Origin: Glycine soja
Lineage: Eukaryota; Streptophyta; Magnoliopsida; Fabales; Fabaceae
Direction: 5' to 3'
NCBI RefSeq assembly: GCF_004193775.1
Contig: NC_041021.1
Coordinates: forward strand, 36,653,718 to 36,717,717
Length of the DNA stretch: 64,000 bases
The position numbers were made by a program, and so were the translations under genes. This document shows positions 12,103 through 23,950 of the stretch, piece by piece (the first letter of the stretch is position 1; each line of letters begins with the position of its first letter). The notes beneath the pieces are model-generated. The model was given only the letters and a program-made list of their open reading frames with translations. It did no database searches and was not told where the DNA came from.

Positions 12103-15100
12103 TTGGAATTGCGGTTGGATTGTTTATTGTTGTCATCCTCTGTGTGCTCCCATTTTGCCTTACTTCAAGGAAGAAAACTAGAAGAGCCAGGAACAGAATT
12201 CCTGCTAGTCATATTCCTCCTGTCTCAAAGGAAATCACGGAAGTGCGGGTTGAGCAAGTGCCCGCAAATGGATTTGTTCCTCGTGAAGGAATACTTCTTA
12301 CCATTCATGATAAGTCCAGTGACAAAGAATCAGACAAGGTTATGCTTCATTTAGGTGTTGGGAAGAAGAAGCATGGGGACAGTGGTAGTCATCACTCGGA
12401 TTCATTTCATTACTTGGATGGAGGTGGGTCACAATCAGGGGAAGAAATTAGCTCTGGCATGGTTGGAATGTACATGTCCTCTTCTTCACACCCTATAACA
12501 GCTCCTTCACCGCTCTCTGGCCTTCCAGAATTCTCTCACTTGGGTTGGGGTCACTGGTTTACACTGAGGGATCTTGAACTTGCTACGAACCGTTTTTCAA
12601 AAGAAAATGTAATTGGTGAGGGTGGGTATGGAGTTGTTTACCGGGGACAGTTGATCAACGGGACTCCAGTGGCAGTTAAAAAGATACTCAATAACGTGTG
12701 AGTTCCAGTACAATGTCTCAGGCTTTGAGTTTACACTAATTATTGTTTTTTGTTTCTCTTACTTCTGCTAAACTTTGACTAGTTTTTATTTCCACCCCTC
12801 CTTTTCTGCAGTGGTCAAGCTGAGAAAGAATTTAGAGTGGAAGTTGAAGCTATTGGTCATGTCCGACATAAAAACTTGGTTCGACTTTTGGGGTACTGCA
12901 TTGAGGGGACTCACAGGTACCCACTTGTCAACAACTTTATTAGAGGATTTGAATTATAATTGCCTGAATCATGAAAATCATAAAAAATACCTTTATGAGT
13001 TGCATATTCATGAACCTCAGAACCTCTACTATCTGGTGGTGAGGTCAGTGTCAAGTTCAACAGACAACAGTTTAAGTATGTTGTCTTAATTATATTTTCT
13101 CCCATGTGGGGTATATTTTCAGGATGCTAGTCTACGAGTATGTCAATAATGGAAACTTAGAGCAATGGCTTCATGGAGCAATGCGACATCATGGATATCT
13201 TACCTGGGAAGCACGTATTAAAATTCTCCTTGGCACAGCTAAGGGGTGAGTTGCTTTGTCTATGCTCCTTCATGCTTTTGTAGTCCTCATTCTTAGGGTT
13301 ATCTTAGTGCTAATTTGAAGCAATATACTTATTTTAGGCTTGCATATTTGCATGAAGCAATTGAGCCAAAGGTGGTACACCGAGATATCAAGTCCAGCAA
13401 CATATTAATTGATGACGACTTTAATGCCAAGGTTTCTGATTTTGGCCTGGCCAAGCTTCTTGGTTCTGGGAAGAGTCATGTTGCAACACGAGTTATGGGA
13501 ACCTTTGGGTCTGTATTTTTGTGCTCTTCCCTATGGAGCTATGTCCTTTTTCTGCCCTCAATGGAGGAGCTTTGATGAGTTCAATCCCTATATTTATTCT
13601 TTTCTCGTGCTCCATAAAATTGACAGATATGTGGCTCCTGAATATGCAAATACTGGTCTTCTAAATGAAAAAAGTGATGTTTATAGCTTTGGTGTTGTGC
13701 TATTGGAAGCAATTACTGGAAGAGATCCAGTTGACTACGGACGTCCAGCACAGGAAGTGAGTAAACTTACTTATATGTTGGAAGAAAATCCATTTTGAAG
13801 TATGTGTTCTTGTTAACAATTCATTAAATGAACCGAATAATCATAAAGCATTAGCTTTTGAGTTCGACTTATTCAACCAAAAGAACAATTTATATGTTTG
13901 TCTTGAACATTGGTTGTTATTTCAAGTTTTGCAACACATGATTCTTTTTTTTAGGCCTATTATCTCAACATATGTTTTTAGACATGTAGCATTACTACCT
14001 TAGTGAAAAATGTTAGCAACCTACTCTTTTACCCATTTTTTAACAATTCCTTTATTATTGGACAAATTCTCATATGCACCTCACCCAATAATAGATTGTC
14101 GAAGCGTATATTGCTAGCATTTTTCCTACCTATAGCCAACTTAAGGATAAATTGTTCCAATTCCTAAATGCTTCCAGTTAGACACATTTAAAATGGACAT
14201 GTGCCGGATCGTATCCATTTTGGCTGTGCAATATATGAAATCCAGATTGGCAGTGCAATAGTTATTTGTGAATGCTAAACCTCAGTTTTTAGGAATTAAG
14301 TAGGTCCCTAGAATTTCAAAATTGTTGATGGATCTGTATTTTCTGTAATATCAAAATCCTTTTCAGTACAGTCCCTAAATCTAGTTTATTGTTAGATCAC
14401 TATATGGACCCAATAGAAAAAGTTTTTGAAACAATCATAACCATTTCATAGTTTTTAAACGACAAGGATCCTCAAGAAGTACAGGATCATACAAATTAGT
14501 TTAACCTTCTTTCTGTCAGTTGTTCTCATTACTTGTTTATCACTTGGAACTTGCGATCTTCGACCTAACTTTTGTAATATTGATAAATCAGTTTATATTT
14601 CTTATTCATTCTTCTTTCTGTTCACATTTCTAGCATCAATAGTTCAATACAATCACGGTAGCTGCTGTAGCATAGATTACAATTATGATGCAGAATTTAG
14701 ATGACTTCTTTATTTAGGGCTTCCATTTGGGAAATAGAGATTTAAACTTAGTTAGGGGTTGCAACAATGCTAGCCAGGGATTTATCGTTTGTTTGATGGG
14801 TATCCTATCCCAGTTTATTTCTTGTTAGTTGTTACCTTATTTTCAGTGATTAGTTTATGCTGAGGGCAGTGGATATCCCTCTTGAGGATCTTGTGCTTGA
14901 TTTTTACAACAAAAAGTTTCAGATGTTCTATGTGTTCTTCTTGTTATGAGTTGCTTATTCCTACATCACAGTTTCTTATGACAACTGATAATTTTTGACT
15001 GACATTTACAATGAACGACAATGCCCTCAGGTTAATATGGTTGATTGGCTGAAGACGATGGTTGGAAACAGGAGATCAGAAGAAGTGGTGGACCCAAACA

Positions 15101-15686
15101 TTGAGGTGAAGCCATCTACCAGAGCTTTGAAACGGGTGCTCTTAACTGCTTTGAGATGTGTAGATCCAGATTCCGAGAAAAGACCCAAGATGGGCCAAGT
15201 TGTACGTATGCTTGAGTCAGAGGAGTACCCTTTAGCAAGAGAGGTTTGTTATACTTTGTCACCATTAACATGATCTTTTTTTTCAAAGCTTTGTTTTCTT
15301 TAGTTGCTTATCAAAAGCCATTTATCTTAGTTGAGCTGGTTGGACCTAGCTAAGGATGTTGATCAATGATCTCTGAGCTCATTTCTTTGATCCATTTTCA
15401 GAGCATCTTTTCTAAAAAATTATTGGTCTGTCTGTTCTTGGTTGGCCAGCATCAACCTTTTAGTTTCTTACTAGATCACAAATGGATACATATTCCCATA
15501 CTTAAGAGACGATTAGTTTTACTAGATGATTTTGAACTGGCATTTGATTTGTTTCATTGTCTGGATGTTCAGGATCGTAGGCACCGAAGAAATCGTGGGG
15601 TTAACTCAGAAATTGAATCACATAAGGATAATTCTGACACAGATGGCAGTGACATTCAGGGCTCTAGATCAGAAAGCGGAAGGTAA
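12033..15686 (+). CDS. Receptor-like serine/threonine kinase (At5g18500/At2g42960-type)
   Basis: Seven coding exons: 12033-12697, 12812-12916, 13123-13245, 13338-13508, 13627-13756, 15031-15243, 15573-15686. All have GT..AG borders and the joined frame is 1521 nt (506 aa). Short N-terminus, one transmembrane helix at about residues 20-43 ([19 protein letters not shown]) and a basic stop-transfer ([11 protein letters not shown]), a ~130-residue Ser-rich juxtamembrane region, then a kinase domain from about 180: glycine loop GEGGYG, lysine AVKK, catalytic HRDIKSSN (~313), DFG (~331), YVAPEY (~357). The C-terminal tail is basic then Ser/Asp-rich. The HRD arginine is present, so it should be an active RD kinase. 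There is no large ectodomain, as is usual in this subfamily, so it cannot bind ligand like an LRR kinase. A leader intron probably precedes the start. Intron 5 is large (1.27 kb). Splice sites were read by eye. Confidence 0.93.
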
Positions 15687-16670
15687 CAGCAGGCATGACC
15701 AAGAGAATGTATTCTTTTTTAGGATCAGTGGGGTGTATAAAGTGAGTGATTTTTTTTTTATAATATTCTTATGTTGTTAGATTCTTGGATTTGCCTACCC
15801 AAGATGGGCATGGCAGAGGCTCAGCAGGGGATAATATTTTATTTTATTTTTGTTTCTTTTCCTTTCTTTTGTGGTAGAAGGATAGGTATTTCTAGAAGGA
15901 TATATATTGTTTGTGTATGAAGGTGGATGTTATTTATAAGAACCAAAATATTTGGGGTATGTACAGAATCTAATAGCTTTTCTAGATTTATTTGATAAAT
16001 CTGTTGGCCTAGTCATCTAGTCACTGGGGAAAAGTAAAATAATCAGTTTATGATCGTGCCTTAAGACTTTTTATGCTTAGATCATTCCGTTTCACACTAT
16101 TGTGTTTCATTCCTTTTACAACAATAGTTAAAAAATTCCCGATCCTTCATTCTTTCAGTCCCTTTGAGTATTATATTATGAGTACACATCATTGAATTTC
16201 AACCATGGTGCATGGTACTGTTATATAAACAATTAAGTCAGTGCAACATATATGTGTGTGTAATTTTGCCCTTGTATTCAGTTAATGGTTATCTGCCTTA
16301 ATGACGTCTAAACCAATAAAATGAAGGTCCAATTAGTTAATGAGGGACTCAAGATTCCCCAAGACTCTCAGCAATTGAGAGGAAACACAATGGATGACGA
16401 TCATTATGGATATATTCTCAAACATCAACTTCCAATAGTATTGATGCTGCTATGCAGCTAGTCCTTTGTATGTTCATACACTTAACTCGACATATACATG
16501 TTTTATTTATTTAGAAATATAAAAAAAACAAAGGCAAAATCATATCACGGATCTTAGGTATGAAAGCATCCAAAATCGAACAGAGTTTCTTGGCAATCAA
16601 ATTTTCATGGCACTATTCCCACTTTAGAGGTTTCACCACCTCCCCTGTGAAGTCAGGGTCATCTCTTCCA
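15687..16670. other. 3' UTR of the kinase and spacer
   Basis: The kinase 3' UTR probably ends around 15840-16000, where AT-rich polyadenylation-type sequence occurs (attttattttatttttg). No other gene seen up to the DUF1639 relic. Confidence 0.4.
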
Positions 16671-17213
16671 AAGTGACCATTTGCATGGGCTCCGGTTAAG
16701 TCGCAACCTCTACACAACTTTGTCCTCTGCCTCTTGAAATGGGGCAAGAACACCAGCACCGCCACCCACCACCAACGCCACCGTTGTCCCTCCCACCCTC
16801 CCAATCATACCTATAAACCAAACCTTCACTCCCGGCCCCACCACATTGGATCTAGAACCGCCCGCAATCGATTTTTCCTCCCCCTCAAACCATCACCATC
16901 ACACAAAACTGAGCATGACGATGACTCCATCCAAAAGCCGTGGAACCTTTACCCCTGAAAACACACGCTGCTCCCCAAGGTCATCCTCAAGATCGACACC
17001 AAACCTTCTTCGCACACCACTACAATGCCAGCAACAACAACGACAAAGAATTCCACGATGATGATGACAACCCTACACCGAAGTCACTCCGGCTCCATGG
17101 ACACGAAGTGCATGGAAAAGAAGGAAAAAAGGAAATTTTGGATGGCTCTCTCACATGAAGAGATCGAAGAATACATCTTCTTGTTTTTTGATTTTGAATT
17201 TTTTGACAAGTAA
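16671..17213 (+). pseudogene. DUF1639 gene relic with frameshifts
   Basis: This GC-richer island keeps two signatures of the plant DUF1639 family (unknown function) in order: [13 protein letters not shown] at about 16700-16740 and a downstream KFWMALSHEEIEE at about 17134-17170. Between them are Pro/His/Ser-rich stretches in shifting frames. No single frame joins the two motifs, and the conserved Arg/Lys-rich block that should follow the second motif is absent (phenylalanine-rich sequence, then a stop). I infer a decayed gene copy. An alternative is a living gene with introns I failed to place, but no good splice sites bridge the frames. Confidence 0.55.
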
Positions 17214-17675
17214 ACTAGTCCTACTCGTGGATTATTTCAGGGATTGCTACTCCATGAGAGATTCTTGATTACTTCCATTGATTGCTCAGATGAATAAGAA
17301 TATTTACGGTGGTTGGTGTACTTATACATTGTGAATATGATTGCTTATTTCGTGGGATGTGTTTTTTTGGTTTTGTGATGGCTAAATTGGTGGGATGTAG
17401 TTAATGCTAGTTAGTGGGTGCTTGTTCAATATTCTTGAACAATTAATGCCATTATGATGCGCAACCATTGATCTATGTAACCAGAGAAGACAATTTGTTG
17501 GAACAATTACATTGTATATGGGTTGGCACCCCTGGTGCTCTTTTATAATATTATAATTTTAGCTAATAAAAAAAACTGATTTGTTTATGATTGATTCTTA
17601 CAAAGGTGAAGAGAATTTAGGAAGGTCTTGGAAATTGGAGGTACAAAGGCATGAAATTTTGTAAAGAAAGAAAGG
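17214..17675. other. Spacer
   Basis: No gene seen between the DUF1639 relic and the foldback. Confidence 0.4.
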
Positions 17676-18115
17676 AAATGGTGGTTGGTGATACTTGGTG
17701 AGAAGGGGAGACGTGGTAGTAGGGAGAGAAGAGAGATGATGTTAAGGTGTGGAGGATACACTATAATATCATGAAATGAGACCAATCTAGAGGTTATTAT
17801 TTTTTGTGCACCACACACAAGAAAATTTACCATAACCTACGCCTAAAATGAAATACGAGTTAACAAATTTTACACTGGATGTGAAACACATGACCCTATA
17901 ATTCTTTTTGAACTATAAGTAATCCAGCTACGTGAAATTGTACTTTCTTTAATCCAATAAAGTTTTGCTAGTTTAGGCTACCATGGAGAAGTAAATTTTC
18001 TTGTGTATGATGCACACAAAAAATAACCTTTAAATTCCATGGTATTATGGTACATCCTCCACATCTTACTATCATCTTTCTTCTTCTCCCCAACTATCAC
18101 CAACAATGAAATGAC
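17676..18115. repeat. ~440-bp foldback element
   Basis: Left arm 17676-17830 and right arm 17991-18115 are inverted copies (about 75-80% by eye) around a ~160-base loop. Shared blocks include ggttggtgata, agatgtggaggat-type sequence, aaaggttattttttgtg and acacaagaaaatttac. The arms carry a modest open frame on the minus strand that I take as incidental. Probably a MITE or foldback transposon. Confidence 0.65.
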
Positions 18116-18723
18116 ATTTGTTCAGAAGCTATTTATTTTTTCCGTTTCCTATAGTTTGTAGCTGAATTGTTAACATTTCCTATTATGTATAATTGATGTA
18201 AATTAAAATTATTGTTGTGTATTTTTTCTTCATTTTTAATTTATTGCAATGTATTTTCTTAGTTTTTAATTTATTGTGGAATCAAAATTAATGCAATGAA
18301 AGTATGTGATAGTTAACACAATTTATTGTAATGTCGCTTTCCTTGCTAGCTATGATACAAAACAAAAATTAAAAAAATTGTTGTCAAGATTATGCAACTA
18401 GAAGGATAAAGGTATTATCTCTGGTGCAAACCAAAAAAAAAAATCATCATAACTATAATATAAATAAACTGTAGCATCAACGATAGAAGCTAACACTCTA
18501 TTACAGTAGTGGCCAGTAAGATCGAAGAGCAGTGACCAACAAATAGAAATAAAGACACGTACGAAATCATATCACACCCAGCCATGAACCCAGAAGAACA
18601 AAACCTAATAGACGCATACACATAAATATAAATATAATTATAAAAGGCAAATTAAAGCTTAAACAAATTCTAGGGTACTTTAGCATTAAGTAATAATATA
18701 GGTCTTCTACCAAAGCCATTTCC
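18116..18723. other. Spacer and 3' UTR of the small secreted-protein gene
   Basis: The 3' part, about 18560-18723, is probably the 3' UTR of the minus-strand gene that follows. No other gene seen. Confidence 0.4.
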
Positions 18724-19020
18724 TTATGCATGTGTTGGTACTGGTAGTGACCCACCAGCACCGGGAATAGTGGGCAAAGAAGGAGTACCGGTGCAACCAC
18801 CAGGGAAAGTGCAAAACCCAGATGGGCCAAAGCCCACGCCGGTGAAGCTGAAGCCTGGGCTTGGGCTTGGAAATATCCCACCAAGGCCTCCACCTGATCC
18901 AAGGAAGGTCTGGGGCTGATCCACATTCTCTTCCTCAAGTAATCGTCCCCCTTCAGCATTTGATGCAAGCACCAACACCACCATGCTCAACATCACCAAC
19001 ACCTTAGCTACTCTCTCCAT
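18724..19020 (-). CDS. Small secreted Gly/Pro-rich protein
   Basis: Uninterrupted 98-codon frame, ATG at 19020 and TAA at 18724-18726. The start was chosen because the in-frame upstream extension would pass through the TATA box, and this ATG begins a classic signal peptide (MERVAKVLVMLSMVVLVLAS, cleavage about residue 20-24). The mature ~75 residues are acidic then Gly/Ser/Pro/Phe-rich, with repeated GxGF/PSPG blocks and two cysteines (GFCTFPGGC). This resembles small plant putative cell-wall or glycine-rich secreted proteins, with no known enzyme activity. Single-exon. Function is not known; secretion is a strong inference. Confidence 0.8.
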   Translation of the reverse strand: MERVAKVLVMLSMVVLVLASNAEGGRLLEEENVDQPQTFLGSGGGLGGIFPSPSPGFSFTGVGFGPSGFCTFPGGCTGTPSLPTIPGAGGSLPVPTHA

Positions 19021-19067
19021 TTTTGTATTTTGAGTATGGATGATGAGAATGGTGATATCTCTTTCCC

Positions 19068-19074
19068 TTTTATA
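19068..19074 (-). promoter_or_regulatory. TATA box of the secreted-protein gene
   Basis: CTATAAAAG on the minus strand about 50 bases upstream of the ATG, implying a short leader of roughly 20 nt. Confidence 0.7.
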
Positions 19075-20427
19075 GTGCCAATCCTTTTGGCCTTCGCTTT
19101 TAATGCTCACCGTTTCTACGTAAACGTTTAACAATTAAATTTGCATGTTGTTGTTGTCTTTCAACTTAAAAAGAAAAATATTTTTTTGACAGAAAAAGAA
19201 AAATATTAAACTTATACTTTCCCGACAAAGTATTTTTTTTCTACAACATTGTTATTTTTATATATTTCTATCACATTAACTATTTATTTTACACTTTTAT
19301 TTTCATTTTATCTCTCTTATTTTTTCATAGAAAACTGTTCAAATACATTAATAAATACAAGAAAATGTTTTCTATGATTCCTTTTTAGTTTCTTTTGACT
19401 GGAGTATCTTTTTTAATTTAAGAATATAAAGAAAATACTATTTAGACCTTAATTTTATGTTAGTGTAAAACTTTTACACCACAGTTATAAAAATCAATAA
19501 ACTTGTTAGGATAACATGTGATCAGATTGTAGTTCATTCTTTTTATTCAATAGAAAGTTCATGACAAATTTGAAAGTCATTTTACTAATAAAGTAATAAT
19601 TAATTTAAGGATATTGGTTAAAGAAATAATAAGTATAATTTTTTTTATATAAAAAATTATAATAAAAACGTGCTTCTAATATTAAATTCTATGCTCTTAA
19701 TAAAAAAACAAATTCATTTTCAATTCTTTATTAGCTACCCTAGCAAAACCAATTTGAAATTAAATGCAGATTTTTTGTTGGAACATCTACTAATCTGCAC
19801 TAGGCCGTCCTGCCTTCTTGGTGAAGCACAACAGACATAGTAAAGTAAATTTTAAGATCATTTATTATGATAGTTGGGAATTAATGAATTTGCCCAACTA
19901 ACCAAAGTTGGGGTTCAAACAAGGGTCAGGGTCCTTAAAAAACTCTGGACAATGACAAATGCCTTAATTACATTGCCAAGTTCTTGTACGGAGTCTTCTT
20001 TTTCTTCTTTTTTTGCTGAATGGACTTGTACGGAGTCTTACCAACTAGTACATCTACCCGACTCAGAGTCCAATAGATTTCCATAACAAAGGTTGCAGAG
20101 AGCAGTAACTACTAGCATTTGTCACTTATGGTAATTGACACCCTGTTAATTTGTTTAGTCCAAAAACATTGTGAATTTGTACCACTTTATTATGTCTGTA
20201 TCACATGGATGCAAGTATTACAGTAATTTTAATGTCTTTTATGACCCTTGTCATGTTTTTTGTACAATAGTCGAGTACTAAAGTAGAGGAAGAGAAGAGG
20301 CCTTTGGTTCATATTGATGAGTATGCAAATGCAACCAACCACTGCATGTGAGAGACTTCATCGCGAAAAATGTTCCACGCATGTTCTATGAGTTTCATGT
20401 ATCTGTAAATTTAAAGGTAAAAATTAA
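19075..20427. other. AT-rich spacer
   Basis: No gene supported. A 15-base word (cttgtacggagtctt) occurs twice, near 19983 and 20026. A run of Ts on the minus strand (20419-20424, immediately 3' of the tRNA) is its probable Pol III terminator. Confidence 0.4.
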
Positions 20428-20501
20428 TGGTCCCGGCGGGGCTCGAACCCGCGACCTTCGGCTCATAAGACCAACGCTCTAACCAACTGAGCTACGGGAC
20501 C
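20428..20501 (-). tRNA. trnI-UAU: tRNA-Ile (anticodon UAU)
   Basis: A perfect 74-nt cloverleaf on the minus strand: acceptor GGTCCCG/CGGGACC fully paired, D-arm GCTC/GAGC, T-arm GCGGG-TTCGAGC-CCCGC, discriminator A73. The anticodon stem TTGGT/GCCGA holds two G-U pairs and the loop CTTATGA, giving U34 A35 U36 after the universal U33. No intron; CCA is not encoded. It reads AUA (Ile). Position 37 is G, where tRNAs for codons starting with A usually have A. A T-run follows it as terminator, and upstream is TATA-like sequence. Confidence 0.88.
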
Positions 20502-23061
20502 ATATACCAATAATTTCTAAATTATAATATTTATTGTTTTATAATGTTTTAGTAAATTTTTGCCTTTTTCGAAAGCTAAGTTTTACCATCTTTCACTGTA
20601 TCGTACATAAAGAGATACGTATGATTATCCCACAAACTTTCGTTCTTTTACATAAAAGTAATGATATTTATAAATTTCACTCTCTTATAATTTATTTTCA
20701 TCCTATTTTTTCTCTCTATCTTTTCCATCATATTTATTACCTTTTTTTTTTCTCTATCTCTCTTAAATCTCCACCCCAAAATAATTTATTTTGTCAATAT
20801 TGAACACTCTCATATTCGAATAATCAAATTTGATACTTTGATTATTTAGCCTTTAGTCTTCCCAATTATATTTTAAACTCAAGATTAAGTAATTCCAGGA
20901 AATGAAGATCTTTATGTGAATGATATTTTAAAGATAATGATCATTAGCAAAGGTCTTCATTTTCTTAACTAAGTTATTTAGCGTCTAGCCTCATCTAGTG
21001 AGTATATTGTCAATTCTAACTATGAGTGTCTGTTGAACTTGAAGGTCCAAAATAAAGGCAATGATCATTAGCAAAGGTTGCGAACTAAAAAAGTTTGTCA
21101 TATTATTTGATTAATTAGTTTGTCATAAAATTTTTCTTTATAAATCTTATTAGATACAATTAGCCTTTATCTAGTTAATTCTATTATTTGCACTTGATTA
21201 TATGCAGAAGAGAGTGTCATTTTTATTAAGAAACCACTCCAAGTCTAACAATGAGTCTGTATTCAATTTTACTTGAATCCTATTTTTTCAGTTTGGATAA
21301 CTATAGCTAGATATGTAAGTTTACGTACTCATGGCCAACTTTGTACTTTTTATTATTTCATCCTTTGGTGTGAGGATGTTTTAGAATATTGAAGTGGTGT
21401 CTAATAAAAGTCTTGGAATAAGCAGTGTTTTGATAAACAATGTAATAAGTAAACTGACTTGGTATGCATTTTTTTTATGTTTCTATTAAACATTATATTA
21501 CTCTATTTGTTATTACTCGGGGTCTTTTGCTTGGTGGGGTATATAAACTCAATATTGATGGCAATTTTCTTTAGAAATTTTAATCCTTTGATATATAGGA
21601 CAACATGTGTCCTCAACCAATGTAAGCATAAATAAAACAGCATGTGTCCTCAACCAATGTAAGTATAAATAAAATAGTAAAATACTATTACCATAATAAA
21701 ATAGTAAGAAATTTTGCTTGGTGGAGTATTTCTCTCTTGATTCTTAACTAATCTCTTTAAAGATGTTATCGTTTGTATCGATAGGCTTGCTTGTATCATT
21801 TTAGAGACTGGGAATCTAATTATTTCTTAATTGAAAGGTGGAGTAGGATCACACTTTTATACAAAGGTAATTATTATGCTAATTGTTTTGCTAAAGTGGG
21901 ACAAAAAATTAGAACTAAGGTAAAAATTGGGCTTTTTTTACCAAAAATATTTAAAAATAAAACTAATTAATATAATGAGTTGGTCAACAAAGTATTTATC
22001 ATGATGAGTATTTTTGTCACATAAGAATGTAAGAGGTATCACTCTCAATGACACTTTGTGCTTTTTGTTTGACTGAGGTTAAATCTATTTTTACAATTAG
22101 ATTTGGGAGCATATTTTCACTCAATTTAACATCATCAGCTGATGCTAAATATAGGAAAATATTTTAATTATTGTTTAACATTTCACCATATAATTGTATT
22201 TCATCGTAAACTTTGTAATTATAGTATACTCTTCATTTTTTTTACTTATATTATAATCTTGACTAAAAATTGAAATAAAGATTAACAAATTACATAGAAA
22301 TGAAAAAGGAATATGGGTGATTTTTTATATAAAAAAGTTTTTTTTTAACAAAATAAACAGTTTTCTATTTTATAATCTAAAATAGGTATTTTGTGTCAAT
22401 CAATCTAACATGATGAAACATATCAGAATGACATATTCTTCTACAGGACAAATAAAAAACATAAGATGTCATTTAGGATCACGCTTCTTATATTCCTATG
22501 TGATAAAAATAACTTATTTTGATAAGTATTTTATTCACCAATCCATGATGATAATTAATTTTAGTTTTAAACCAATTTTAGTTAAGAAAAAGTCTTAAAA
22601 GATGGAAAACTCAGCTCTAGGCTTATAGTATGATTGGAATAGAGTTTTGTAAAGGCTTATTTTGTTTTCATGAATGTTTTACTTCTATGTAGGAAAGAAT
22701 AATTTGTTTTTTTATTTTATAAAAAAGCATAATTTTATAAAGACAAAAGTTAACCAACGTACTTAAGATATTTGTTAAAAAGTTAAAAGGAGAAATATTT
22801 TTATTGGAAAGTATAAAAGTGTGTTATCCATAACTATTTTAGGCTTTCCTATAATTTCCCATAAATATTTTCTTCCTTTGGTCTCTTAACCAATGCTAAT
22901 ATATTGAGTCTTATGGTGTCAATCAAGATTGGTAACCTGCATGCTTAATGAAGATCTTCTATAATGAAAGTTGTTTGTTTGCCTTGACTGTAACTTGCAC
23001 ATGTAATTGGTTTAATATTTCTTAAGATGCTAATATATTGAGCCTTCTGTACATTTCCTAG
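20502..23061. other. AT-rich spacer
   Basis: No gene supported. It contains a 37-bp tandem duplication (21604-21677) and, close to the SEC24 remnant, a short duplicated word (atgctaatatattgag) near 22894 and 23026. Confidence 0.4.
21604..21677. repeat. 37-bp tandem duplication
   Basis: Two adjacent copies of a unit starting catgtgtcctcaaccaatg, 21604-21640 and 21641-21677, differing at about two positions. Confidence 0.85.
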
Positions 23062-23662
23062 TGAATATTGTGCACAATTAGATGCCACTGGCAGAAGAGT
23101 TGATTTGAATCAACGACCTGAGGTTACAAAGGGTACTGTAGAATATGTTGCCCCAACAGATTATATGGTGCGGCCTCCTATGCTTCCTGTATATTTCTTC
23201 CTCATTGATGTTTCCATAACTGCAGTTAGAAGTGTAATGGTTGAGGTAAGCACTTCACTTCTAGCTCTTTAATCTTTAGTAGGTTTTGTTATGTAATGAT
23301 CGATGATTCCATTATTTTAAGTGGCAATTGTTTGGTTCATATGAAATCTAGCTTATGCACAACTGAAGCTTGAAAGCAGTGTATAATTTGTACTCCATTT
23401 CTTAACCAGCTAATGGGGTTTTCAGGTCTAATTTAAGAAAATAATTATACTAATGCAATATTTGTTTGTATTTTAGCATGAATTGAATAGTTGGAGCCCA
23501 GCTAGCCAGGTGCATGTGATCAATTTTGTTTGACCAGCCTGAAGAAAAGATTGGGCTATAATGTATTGTCTTAGATTAGTTTATTTAGAGTTTTAGACAA
23601 TCAAGGGATCTGCTCACCAAAATCTTGTTATTTTAGATTTGCACTAAACTTTTGATATTACG

Positions 23663-23950
23663 AACCCGTTTGTTCTGCTTTTTTCGCTGAAAAAATAAGT
23701 TTTATTTTGAAAAAAAAAAATCACTCTTAAGATTGTTTAGTGTTTGTTCAAGTTTTTGAAAAAGAAAATCTATAAAATGATTAATGGTTGTTTTGAAAAG
23801 TTCTTTTCAGTAGCTTCTAAAAAAACTGTAATTATAATTACCTTTCAAAATAAAAGTGTTTTTATAATTGTAACCAAACAAAAGAAATTGCTGCTTTTCA
23901 TAAAATCTCTAAATAACAAATCACTTTTAAAAAGCTTAAACAAATAGGCA
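23663..23950. repeat. Probable hAT-like MITE in a SEC24 pseudogene intron
   Basis: Ends are imperfect inverted repeats: ccgtttgttctgctttttt at the left and aaaaagcttaaacaaatagg at the right, enclosing A/T-rich sequence of 250-300 bp without coding potential. Confidence 0.5.

Noticed and set aside
13409..13798. 129-codon frame crossing the fourth kinase intron
   Set aside because: Its first part is an out-of-frame reading of exon 4 and it runs through an intron; only the exon 5 segment (13627-13756) is real.
17585..17833. 82-codon minus-strand protein
   Set aside because: Mostly the left arm of the foldback; no signal or domain that I recognise.
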